NCBI RefSeq assembly: GCF_000306235.2
Contig: NZ_AKWZ02000001.1
Span: 248,001-312,000 of the forward strand
From: Leptospira fainei serovar Hurstbridge str. BUT 6
GTDB lineage: Bacteria; Spirochaetota; Leptospiria; Leptospirales; Leptospiraceae
DNA length: 64,000 nucleotides
Direction of reading: 5' to 3'
The position numbers and the translations under genes are program-made. The notes under the pieces are model-generated. The model had not been told where the DNA came from, did not search any database, and worked only from the letters and a program-made list of their open reading frames with translations. Positions 9,061-17,589 of this stretch are shown here, piece by piece (position 1 is the stretch's first letter; each line of letters starts with the position of its first letter).

Positions 9061-11799
9061 ATGAATAAATTTCATATTTTTAGATGTTTCATTGTAGCGA
9101 GTTTGTATTTCGCTCTAGGATCGGTAAGAGGGCAAAATTCACCGGAACCCATATATATCGGGCAATTTCAATCTTTCGATTCCAAATTAGAACCGGATAT
9201 CTCAAAGAGACTCGTTGAAAAGTTGAAGAGTCAATTTGAAATATTACGTTATTCCGTCGAGATTCTTCCGCCTTTGAATCCCGAAGAGAATTTTAAACGA
9301 ATGTCGAAAGGCAACCTCTACTTGACCGGCTTTTATCGAAGAGAAAAAAACACCGGCAAGCTGATATTGTACGGCCAGATTTATAATTCCGAAAAAGGAT
9401 TTTTGATCGATGCCTATAATAGTTATAACGAAGTTCAGGGATTAGAGGAAATCAAGAATGATTTACCGAAAGACGAGGGCCATCAATCGGACGAGAACGT
9501 AATAGATCAGTTCACTCAAAAAATTGTCCTGTCCGTAAGAATTAACAAGAATAAGCAAGAAAGAAGGGAAAATATAAACGAATATATTCTTTCAAATCCT
9601 ATTAGTAAGAAATATATTTTTCCCGTTCAAAAAGAAGACATCAAGAAATCAACGGAGCAAGTATTTAACCTACTCCAATCACAGGTCACGACTGCCTCCA
9701 CGAAAACGGAATTACCTACTCACGATGCGCCTGACTTGGTTTCGGTGATAAGCGACAAAGAGTTACTGCATTACGGCAGGATTTCATTGAATAATGTGTT
9801 GGGAAACTTGCCGGGTTACGCGCCTTCCCAAGACTATGATCGGAATACGGTTAGTTACAGGGGGATGTTCGAAGGTTGGAATAATAACCATCTTCTAATG
9901 CTCGTGGATGGAGTTCAGTTTAACGATAATTTATACGGTTCGGCGTTAACTTCCGAAATAACTCCGCTCAATATGCTTAAATCCGTCGAAGTGGTCCGAG
10001 GACCCGGATCGGCCTTGTACGGTAGTAATGCCATGAACGGAATCATTTCTTTGAATACCTATTCTGGTAAGGATTTACGCGGTGAAATGCAAACTAGAGT
10101 TCGGATGGGAACTTCGGGGACCAAAATCTACGATTTCAGAACCGGAAATACCGGCAAATTATTCGATTACGTCATGAGTTATAATTCGTATGAAACAAAT
10201 GGAAATAACTATAAGGACTATGACGGTTCCGGTAGAACCGATTTCACAGGTTCTTTCTTGGCTAAGTTTCCGGTTCAGGACGCTAGATCGAACTATTATC
10301 TATTCACAAAACTAGAAGGAAAGGATATCTTAGAAGGGCTGACCATACAATATCATAGACAGTACTGGAACTTTCAAACCGGACATGGATGGCTATGGGC
10401 GATTCCGGATTATAACGGTAAGATGGACGAGTATCGGGATATGGCCTCGATGAAGTACAAAAACAAAATAGGATCCAAACTCACGCACGAATACGTTTTA
10501 CAATATCAAAAACATAGCATAGATTGGAACACGCGTTATGCGCAAAACGGATCGTCTTCAGGATTTTATCCTGCTGGCGTCAGCGAATATTTAAAAACTA
10601 ACGGACAGAGTCTTTTTGGAAGAGCTCAGTTGACCTATGATCTAGGCAATTCAGGAAGTATCTTGTCCGGGGTTGAGACGACGCGATTCATTTATGGAGG
10701 CGATCAAAGTCATTATGCGAACGCGAATTTATCCGATGCTGCGGATTCTTTCCCGCCGTTCGCAAATAATGCAAACGGCAATCTGGGTCCCTGGCTTGCC
10801 TGGATTAAAAACAAACCTGTCTGGACGGTGGGCGTTTTCGGACAAATTGTATCTCCTAAATTTCTGTACAATAAATTGCAACTGACGATCGGTGTGCGAA
10901 ACGACCAGACAATCCAGCATTATGTGGGCATCGATAATCCATATAGCAATTACTTGGGATTCCCCTATGCTCCGCATGAAAAACGAGTTTTCAGAAAGAC
11001 CAGTCCGAAAGCCGCTTTGGTTTATTTCATTACGAATAGCTTAAATTTAAAATTGATGGGTGGGCAGGCGTTCAGAACCCCCTCTATAACGGAAATGTTC
11101 GGAGCCAATACCTTCTCGCTAGCTTCTAACCCGAGGCAGTTAAGACCCGAAATCGTAAGGGATTATGAGGCCGCCCTGGATTGGAATTTAAATCAATATA
11201 TAAATGTTCGGGTAAACTACTTTATTAGAAATTTTCAAAATCAGATATTTTATAGTCTGCAAAATAATAACCTGAGTACCAATATTTATTCCGCTGTAAC
11301 GAACGGAGCCGAGGCGGAGGTCAATTTCACTTATCATCAATTCTCAGGTTTCTTTAACTACTCGTATGCTCATCGTTTGAGCGAAAAGATGCTGGATAAA
11401 ACAGTCTCTTCCAGTCAAAATCAAATGACCTGGGCGCCTTCGCACTTAGCAAATATCGGCATACGCTATGTCACAAATAAAATCGAAACCAGCGTCCAGG
11501 CGCACTACCAAGGAACCGTTTACAGACGTAGCTCCGATTTCGGGCCTATCGATACCACTACTGGAATTTTACAAAGCGATTCGAGACTACAGTATCCTCA
11601 GTATCGACCTAATTACGTGGGGAACTGGGTGAACGTGGATGTGAGAGTTGCGTATTATATTACTGAAAAAATCAGCATAGGCGTTTTTACTTCAAACTTA
11701 TTGAATAATCAGCAGAAACTGATCAAAATCAACAACTTTCCATTCGACTATTCGAACGCGCAGAGACAAGTAATGGTCGATCTAAATGCGTCATTTTAA
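9061..11799 (+). CDS. TonB-dependent outer-membrane receptor with extra N-terminal domain
   Basis: 912 aa. A signal peptide covers residues 1-24. Residues ~30-200 form an extra domain starting IYIGQFQSFDSKLEPDI and containing GNLYLTGFYRREK and LYGQIYNSEKG. Its alternating pattern recalls TolB-N/LpoB-like periplasmic domains, a tentative match. A plug domain follows (~225-340) with NNVLGNLPGY, MLVDGVQFND and VEVVRGPGSALYGSNAMNG, and then a long beta-barrel ending in Phe, as expected for assembly by BamA. Receptors of this class import siderophores, haem, cobalamin or similar ligands using TonB energy. The ligand cannot be read from the sequence. The gene converges with the binding-protein/phosphatase operon at 11856-16008. 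Confidence 0.9.
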   Translation: MNKFHIFRCFIVASLYFALGSVRGQNSPEPIYIGQFQSFDSKLEPDISKRLVEKLKSQFEILRYSVEILPPLNPEENFKRMSKGNLYLTGFYRREKNTGKLILYGQIYNSEKGFLIDAYNSYNEVQGLEEIKNDLPKDEGHQSDENVIDQFTQKIVLSVRINKNKQERRENINEYILSNPISKKYIFPVQKEDIKKSTEQVFNLLQSQVTTASTKTELPTHDAPDLVSVISDKELLHYGRISLNNVLGNLPGYAPSQDYDRNTVSYRGMFEGWNNNHLLMLVDGVQFNDNLYGSALTSEITPLNMLKSVEVVRGPGSALYGSNAMNGIISLNTYSGKDLRGEMQTRVRMGTSGTKIYDFRTGNTGKLFDYVMSYNSYETNGNNYKDYDGSGRTDFTGSFLAKFPVQDARSNYYLFTKLEGKDILEGLTIQYHRQYWNFQTGHGWLWAIPDYNGKMDEYRDMASMKYKNKIGSKLTHEYVLQYQKHSIDWNTRYAQNGSSSGFYPAGVSEYLKTNGQSLFGRAQLTYDLGNSGSILSGVETTRFIYGGDQSHYANANLSDAADSFPPFANNANGNLGPWLAWIKNKPVWTVGVFGQIVSPKFLYNKLQLTIGVRNDQTIQHYVGIDNPYSNYLGFPYAPHEKRVFRKTSPKAALVYFITNSLNLKLMGGQAFRTPSITEMFGANTFSLASNPRQLRPEIVRDYEAALDWNLNQYINVRVNYFIRNFQNQIFYSLQNNNLSTNIYSAVTNGAEAEVNFTYHQFSGFFNYSYAHRLSEKMLDKTVSSSQNQMTWAPSHLANIGIRYVTNKIETSVQAHYQGTVYRRSSDFGPIDTTTGILQSDSRLQYPQYRPNYVGNWVNVDVRVAYYITEKISIGVFTSNLLNNQQKLIKINNFPFDYSNAQRQVMVDLNASF

Positions 11800-11855
11800 A
11801 AATAGAAACCGATTTCGAAAAAGAATAAAACATTTTATATTTATAATATTTAATG

Positions 11856-13430
11856 TTAATTAGCCCGTTTTGCCTGAAGAATCTGAATCGCTTCTTTTTT
11901 CTTATTCGATAATCGAAGATATTCTTGAGCCCGTTTGTCCAAAGGGTCTATTAAAAGGATATGTTCGAATATCCGGATCGAATTCTCATATTCCCGTTGT
12001 GAATAGAGATTAATCCCTTCCTTCAGATACTCCGATATTTTTGAAAATTCGGAAACGCGTATGTGATTCAGCTCTCCCGAAGATTTTGAATTTTGCGGGT
12101 AGGTCCGGAGAGAAGAAAGATACATTTTTATCGCATCGAATACTTTTCCGTTTCTCGCGAGATGTTCGGCTGAAATCCTTTCCGCCTCGCTCTGGGCAAA
12201 CGTCGCTGTGGCCAATCCATCTCTAGCAACCTGCAAATTCGGGTTGATAAAGAGCACTTTTTGATATTCCGCTCTGGATTGAGAATAATTTCCTTTCTTA
12301 TAATATTCATCGGCCGACTGCAGTAGTTCTTTTGTTTTTCCTCCAGTCATTTTTTCTATTACTAATTGCAGATAAGAAGAAACGGATTGGTTGTTCGGGT
12401 CTTTTTTAAGGATAGTCTCGAATATGACTCTGGCACTTTTTAATTTCCCCTCGTTTAGAAGATTGATTCCTACGGCGAATAATTGAGTCAGTTTTGCTCT
12501 TTCCTTTATCTCGATCGGAACGTTTAAGCCCGATTCGGCAGCATAAGTCTCATTCAAAAAGAAGGCGGGTTTATCAGGCAGAATGAATTTTTCAGTCTTA
12601 CATGAGGATTTTTCTGACAGAATGCGATTTGCCAGATCTCCTGTTTCAATGCCTAATTTATTATATTCGGGACTGATACCGAACGTCGTACCGGCCCTGA
12701 CTAAGGCCGGGAACGGAGCTCCTAATATTATTTTATTTTTTTGAGCGAACGAGGATAGCTCTTCGAAAACAGACCTATTATAAAGGGGATCTTTGATAAT
12801 TATGAACGCGTCGTATTCTCCTTTTATTTTTTCTAGGTTACTTCGAAAATTTTCTTCACTGACCTTTCTTTTGGAAAATAGCAGTTTATATTTTAAATCT
12901 ACATAATCTCCTTCTGTTGCAAAAAATTCACCTTCCGGCTGAGAGTAAAAAGTAATCACCTTCTCCGCATTTGGCGATAACTCCTTTATCGTCTTGAAGA
13001 ATTCGGCAATAGAAATGTCCATTCCCACGCCGCAAATATTTCCCGAATTGAATCCGAAAGATTTCGGGTTACTTACCATCGTAAATATCACGGGTATTTT
13101 GGTGATATTCTCACCCGCTAATTTCAATGCGATCGGACCGATCGCTATCAAAAGCTTTGTATTGGTCGCTTCCAACTCTCTGAAATATGAAGAGATGTCC
13201 TTATTTTCGGATTGAATCAAATCCACATAGGAAACTTTAGCTGGGTGATCCAAAGTCGATTGTATGCCGTATAAGGCCTGCTCATAAATACTGTTATCGG
13301 AGGAGAGCAGAATCTCGATATTTCCGGAAGTAAGGTTTGGAGCGGCAATTATCGGTCTTACTAGGACGAGAGTAGCGAAAAAGAAAACAAACTCTTTTAG
13401 TCCTATATTAGAAACGGTATTATTGTTCAT
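11856..13430 (-). CDS. ABC-type substrate-binding protein with C-terminal TPR repeats
   Basis: 524 aa with a signal peptide (~1-29, ending IIAAP). Residues ~35-300 match the ABC_sub_bind family (TrpX/BMP-like bilobed fold): LLIAIGPIALKLA, IPVIFTMVSNP, SPNAEKVITFYSQPEGE, and KIILGAPFPALVRAGTTFG. Residues ~315-520 form repeated helical pairs of TPR type (GKLKSARVIFETILKKDP, YSQSRAEYQKVLFINPN, YENSIRIFEHILLIDPLD). No permease or ATPase gene is nearby. Instead it is 22 bp downstream of a membrane PP2C phosphatase gene that also has TPRs. The simplest reading is a periplasmic ligand sensor rather than a transport component. Confidence 0.8.
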   Translation of the reverse strand: MNNNTVSNIGLKEFVFFFATLVLVRPIIAAPNLTSGNIEILLSSDNSIYEQALYGIQSTLDHPAKVSYVDLIQSENKDISSYFRELEATNTKLLIAIGPIALKLAGENITKIPVIFTMVSNPKSFGFNSGNICGVGMDISIAEFFKTIKELSPNAEKVITFYSQPEGEFFATEGDYVDLKYKLLFSKRKVSEENFRSNLEKIKGEYDAFIIIKDPLYNRSVFEELSSFAQKNKIILGAPFPALVRAGTTFGISPEYNKLGIETGDLANRILSEKSSCKTEKFILPDKPAFFLNETYAAESGLNVPIEIKERAKLTQLFAVGINLLNEGKLKSARVIFETILKKDPNNQSVSSYLQLVIEKMTGGKTKELLQSADEYYKKGNYSQSRAEYQKVLFINPNLQVARDGLATATFAQSEAERISAEHLARNGKVFDAIKMYLSSLRTYPQNSKSSGELNHIRVSEFSKISEYLKEGINLYSQREYENSIRIFEHILLIDPLDKRAQEYLRLSNKKKEAIQILQAKRAN

Positions 13431-13452
13431 GGTTAAATTCTATCGATGAAAA

Positions 13453-16008
13453 TTATACTTCGGACGTTAACCGATTTGATTCCAAAGATTCGATTTTTGT
13501 AAGATTTAAGATTGCCGTTTTAAAATCCGGCTTAATCTCTAAGGCTTTTTTCCATTCAAGTTTAGCTTGAAAAATATCGCCTTTCCTGTAATAAACGCTT
13601 CCTAAATTATTATAAGCATGATGGTTTTTTGAGGCTTTTTCGATCGATTGTAGATAGAAATGTTCAGCTTTATCCAAGTCGTTTAACAGAGAGTGACAAT
13701 TTGCAATTCTGAATAATGTCCAAGGATTATTTCCTTCTATTCTATTCGCTTTTTCGTACGATTCAAGTGCTTCGATATAATTCTTCTTATGATATAAATA
13801 ATCCGCCTTAGCAAGAATATCTTCCAAATGGACGTGTCTAACGCTTGAATCATCTATTACCTGAATCTCCTCAACGTAGCCGTCCTCCATCATTCCCGAT
13901 TTTATATCTTCCAGCAGAACTTCCGCATCGGGTTGATTCGGCTCGAGCTCCAACGCGATGGAGGCGATTTTCTTAGCCCTGGAATAAACTTTCATATCAA
14001 GATAAATTTTCCCTAAATTCAATAAATTAGCGAAATGAAATCTATCTCTTAAGAAGAGCCTCTCTCCGTAATCGGCCGCTTCGGTAAGTCTCCCCAACAT
14101 TTTCAGACTGTCCGAAATTAAATAAATACATTCGTTGTCCGATGGGACTTCACTTAAATATTTCTCAAAATGATCCAGGGCTTTTTCATACTCGCTGCTT
14201 TCGTAATAGATATTTCCGGAAAGCTTCAATAAATCGGGTGAGGATTCTTTCTTATTGCCGATCGATTCGATTAGAGCGATCGCATTCCGATATTCCCCAT
14301 CTTCAAGAAGTCGAGATCCCTCCCGTATCACTTCCAGGATTTCTAACGGCGTATCGTTTCCTATAAGCAAGTTAGCTTGTTTTTCCAAGTATGAAATTCT
14401 TAGTATGGAAAAATCGTCTATTAGAGATCCGGAATTTTCGACTTCCTCCTTAATCTTATATAATTCGCCTTTTCCGTTTTTCACATGCTGCAAAAATTTC
14501 GTTTCGTCTTCGTTGATCGTATCCTGTTCTCCCGATTTAGAAACTAGTATATCATCTCGACCATCCGACCCTATGATAATAACGTCCGCCGGTTTCATTT
14601 GGAAAAGTCTGATATAAAACTTCTCTTCTTGCTCGGGCATCCCTAATTTTCGGAGGCTTAAATTCGTCTCAAGAAAAGAAGCTTCCGAATCCCGATAGAG
14701 GACAGTCCAAGGATGTTCCGCATTTATATAATAGAGAAGTCCGGACTGAGTATCCACGAGTCCCATACAGACTGAAATGTACATACATCCGTCAAAAGAT
14801 AAAAATACGTTCTGTAGATCTAAGAATCTTTCTTTTAGCCAAGTTTCCGGAAAAATCCTTTGATTCTTTGAAAGCTTATATCGGAGAATCGCTGAATTAA
14901 AGACTACGCCGAGCACCAAGGCGCCGCCTGCACCCTGCATGGATTTTCCCATTGCATCGCCGTTTACGAAAACCGTATATTCTCTGCCGTCCAGCCAAAT
15001 CCTATCGGTTACGCAGATATCTCCCCCTAATTGCGAGTTCCATCTTCTAAAGGAAAATTTCTTTTTCTGTTCAATGAAAAACTCGGTTTTCACTCTTTTG
15101 GATAAATTATTGTTAAGTTGCAAGGGTTCCAATAGTACCGAGGTAAGATAATAATCGGCATCCTGGGAGACTTTTAACGCTTGAACTTTTTCTAATGTTT
15201 CATTCAACTCGTTCGTTCTTTGATGAACCATGGATTCGAGATTTTGAGTAAAGTCCCGAATTTGTAACGTCATTCTATTGAACTGGGATGCAAGTATCCC
15301 GATCTCGTCCTTTCCGCCTACGGCTATTTGAAAGTTTAGATCGCCGTCTCCGATAATCTTTACGCCCTGCGAGAGTTTATGAATCGGATTTGAAAAATTG
15401 ATAGCGACTAGAATCGCTATCACAATTCCGAACACGAATAATACGCTAGCTACGCTGATAATGCTTCGTCTGATCGCAAATACCGGTTCATAGACTTTAT
15501 CCTTATCGAATTCGAATATGGCGACTCCGACCCACATTTTTTGGCCTTGATAGTTTATGAAAATCGGATAAGAAAATCTCAGGACTGTCTTACCGTTCAG
15601 GGCGATCTCGTTCAGAGATAGTTCTTTTATAGAGGAGAATTTCTGAAAATCTGATTCCGGTATGTCCTGCCCTATCTTATCCTCGTTCAGGTCTGCGACA
15701 TATTTTCGGTCTACATTAATTACGTACGAATCGATTAGTCCGGAAATATCGCTTTCACGTAAACGAAGAAGACTTGTTCTAGTAGAGTCGTAGGTTTCAT
15801 TAATCAACAGTTCTTCAGTGGCCAAATTCGCAATATTGTTGGCCAAGTTTCGACATACTTCGAACGTTTTTTCCAATACGATCGCTTGATTTCGGTATAA
15901 TACGATTATCGAAAGGGGGAGAACGCAAAGGAGGACAATACCGGAAACAAATATGATCATTTTTGTCCGGATTTTAAGATTATTCAAAAAGGAAAAAATA
16001 TATTTCAT
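13453..16008 (-). CDS. Membrane HAMP-SpoIIE/PP2C serine phosphatase with TPR repeats
   Basis: 851 aa from ATG at 16008; an in-frame TTG at 16065 would add 19 residues, but its TTGACA may instead be a promoter element. Helix ~17-38, a ~145-residue periplasmic sensor domain, and helix ~183-204 are followed by HAMP (~205-258) and a coiled coil. The PP2C/SpoIIE domain (~290-530) has metal-binding Asp positions: GGD at 328-330, NGDAMGKS with Asp351, and SDGRDD with Asp482. TPR-like repeats fill ~560-840. RsbU-type enzymes dephosphorylate anti-anti-sigma factors to alter gene expression. The ligand-binding partner is probably the periplasmic protein encoded 22 bp downstream. The anti-sigma target is not in the window. 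Confidence 0.88.
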   Translation of the reverse strand: MKYIFSFLNNLKIRTKMIIFVSGIVLLCVLPLSIIVLYRNQAIVLEKTFEVCRNLANNIANLATEELLINETYDSTRTSLLRLRESDISGLIDSYVINVDRKYVADLNEDKIGQDIPESDFQKFSSIKELSLNEIALNGKTVLRFSYPIFINYQGQKMWVGVAIFEFDKDKVYEPVFAIRRSIISVASVLFVFGIVIAILVAINFSNPIHKLSQGVKIIGDGDLNFQIAVGGKDEIGILASQFNRMTLQIRDFTQNLESMVHQRTNELNETLEKVQALKVSQDADYYLTSVLLEPLQLNNNLSKRVKTEFFIEQKKKFSFRRWNSQLGGDICVTDRIWLDGREYTVFVNGDAMGKSMQGAGGALVLGVVFNSAILRYKLSKNQRIFPETWLKERFLDLQNVFLSFDGCMYISVCMGLVDTQSGLLYYINAEHPWTVLYRDSEASFLETNLSLRKLGMPEQEEKFYIRLFQMKPADVIIIGSDGRDDILVSKSGEQDTINEDETKFLQHVKNGKGELYKIKEEVENSGSLIDDFSILRISYLEKQANLLIGNDTPLEILEVIREGSRLLEDGEYRNAIALIESIGNKKESSPDLLKLSGNIYYESSEYEKALDHFEKYLSEVPSDNECIYLISDSLKMLGRLTEAADYGERLFLRDRFHFANLLNLGKIYLDMKVYSRAKKIASIALELEPNQPDAEVLLEDIKSGMMEDGYVEEIQVIDDSSVRHVHLEDILAKADYLYHKKNYIEALESYEKANRIEGNNPWTLFRIANCHSLLNDLDKAEHFYLQSIEKASKNHHAYNNLGSVYYRKGDIFQAKLEWKKALEIKPDFKTAILNLTKIESLESNRLTSEV

Positions 16009-16065
16009 GCTCTGGGGACCCTGAGTAGAGGCAGAAACATTGATCGGAACTTCGACATTTGTCAA

Positions 16066-16665
16066 ACAGTTTTACTCATCCGATCGCTTATAAGATATAG
16101 CATATTCTACAAACGTTTATAAAAAAGAAATGATCGAATTTTTTTGCAATGAACTGTCGTTTTATCAATTTCTTTTCCATTCCGATTAACATTTCATATC
16201 ATCGTTTTACGAGCAGATTACAATAAAAAATAATATTAGAATCGTAAAAGAGATGGAATCTGCTTTGAAGCAGCCACTTCTACTCGAGTATGCAATTTTT
16301 TCTAAGCAGATAGCTCAATCACAAAAACGGCATAGTTACTTCCGACTATGTCGACGGACTACGTTTTTCCGGGTGAAAACCGTATTCGATGGAATCTTCA
16401 GTTTTTGAATGAATCGATTCAGTTCCCGATAGATATTATCTTGTTCACTCAAATTGGCAAATTGGGTATCCCGCTTACAAAGACAATCTCCTACCTATGG
16501 AACTACTCCTCCCTACATCTTTAAGACTATCTTCGTTTATTCACAATAATTTATTGATCATAAAAATTTATTCATTCATTATTTTTTCTTTAACTATCCT
16601 GTTTAGTTATGTATTTCAAATCAACTCCCCTTCGTCTCAAAAATTTATAATAAGAGGTTTTTCCC
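16066..16665. other. Intergenic region upstream of the phosphatase operon
   Basis: 600 bp. A + strand ORF at 16497-16721 lacks a ribosome site and overlaps a better small gene, so it is not called. The region holds a nested hairpin at 16323-16368. The leftward promoter for the phosphatase operon should be near 16070-16150, but no clear pair was found. Confidence 0.4.
16323..16368. terminator. Nested stem-loop ending in a T-run
   Basis: Outer arms AAAAACG (16323-16329) and CGTTTTT (16362-16368) enclose an inner hairpin CATAGT (16331-16336)/ACTATG (16345-16350). The 5-T end would suit a rightward terminator, but no rightward gene precedes it, so it may belong to an unannotated RNA. Confidence 0.3.
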
Positions 16666-16833
16666 ATGAAATTGCTGATGATAATTCTGAATGTTTGGAT
16701 TCTTTGGCTCTACTCCTATAGAGAGTATTCCGTTATCGGAACTTTTAAGTCTTTTGAAGAATGCAAGGCGGCAGCTGCCCCGGACTTAGATAGTATTATG
16801 CGTTGGAAAACCGAATGCAAAGAGGCGAAATAA
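16666..16833 (+). CDS. Small protein with N-terminal hydrophobic helix and paired cysteines
   Basis: A 55-aa frame starting at ATG 16666, with AAGAGG placed 8-9 nt upstream. It opens MKLLMIILNVWILWLYSY, a membrane segment or uncleaved signal, followed by a charged tail with two cysteines (FEECKAAA and KTECKEAK). Two Cys about 20 residues apart suggest an exported domain with one disulfide. No family is recognised. The ribosome site, composition and clean signal-like start argue that it is a real gene. A stem-loop begins 28 bp after the stop. Confidence 0.6.
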   Translation: MKLLMIILNVWILWLYSYREYSVIGTFKSFEECKAAAAPDLDSIMRWKTECKEAK

Positions 16834-17215
16834 TCTAATACTTTTAAAGGGGAGATCATTGGCAGAAGCTTGCATTTTCTGCCTGAATCATCATGGTTTA
16901 TCGAAATTTACTGTCGCTAAACGGATCTCGCCTAATTCATTAATTTTAGCCTTAATCGTAATATCCTAAACTCTTTGGCGCGATCTTAGATTTGCAGATC
17001 TAACGGCTTTATCCAAAGGTTCCATTCAAAAAAAGCCATCAACCGAAACGCCAAGAACATCTTCCGGTGGAAGATCTAGCAAAGAATCCTCGGCAATATT
17101 TACGTCCCGGGAGCTTCGTTAAGATTAAGACCGCCCACTCGCTTTAGTAAAGGTTTTACCCGCTACTTTATTTTTTGGGAGCCGCAGGTGTCGGCACGTC
17201 GTCAATTCTTGAAAT

Positions 17216-17389
17216 TTGGAGATCGTAATTATAGATTTCGATGCAATCATGGAGGCATTGGAAAGCGAGATGAAATCGATTGCTTTTAATGCCAAAAATC
17301 CGCTTTTTTCTGCAAAATCTAATCTTCTTGAATCGTTTTGTGAAACGGAAAAAACGATTCAAATCGCTTCGGAAAAAATAGCGATTTAA
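17216..17389 (+). CDS. Possible small or remnant protein, UPF0158-like start
   Basis: A 57-codon frame from TTG at 17216 (internal ATG at 17249) reads LEIVIIDFDAIMEALESEM and continues as a charged helix. The DFDAIMEALES stretch recalls the beginning of UPF0158-type proteins, but the rest does not follow, so it may be a relic. A competing frame on the other strand (17168-17362) ends in a proline/alanine tail. Neither has a good ribosome site. Confidence 0.22.
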   Translation: MEIVIIDFDAIMEALESEMKSIAFNAKNPLFSAKSNLLESFCETEKTIQIASEKIAI

Positions 17390-17551
17390 GTGCAGTTATC
17401 AATTTAATATAAAAGAAATACATGGATCGAAATGATTTTCTCCGTTAAGCGGGACTGGCCGTGAGGACTCTAGGGAAGTCGGCGATTTTCTTCAATAAGA
17501 TAAATTTATCGGCGGTTTCTGGAAAAAATTTGTTGGTTGTCTGTTAATGAA

Positions 17552-17577
17552 AAAAGAAGGTTCAAAAAACCTCTTTT
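17552..17577 (+). terminator. Stem-loop just upstream of the SBBP lipoprotein gene
   Basis: AAAAGAAGGTT pairs with AACCTCTTTT around a CAAAA loop with one bulge. It sits 13-38 bp before the start codon at 17590. It may end an upstream transcript or lie in the 5' untranslated region and affect translation. Confidence 0.35.
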
Positions 17578-17589
17578 AACGAATTTCCG

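Larger units (their letters stand above)
16834..17589. other. Intergenic with a stem-loop and doubtful ORFs
   Basis: GGCAGAA at 16861-16867 pairs with TTCTGCC at 16877-16883, a possible end of the small gene just before. Overlapping short ORFs lie at 17168-17362 (-) and 17216-17389 (+). A second stem-loop at 17552-17577 lies just ahead of the SBBP gene. The rest shows nothing recognisable. Confidence 0.4.
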
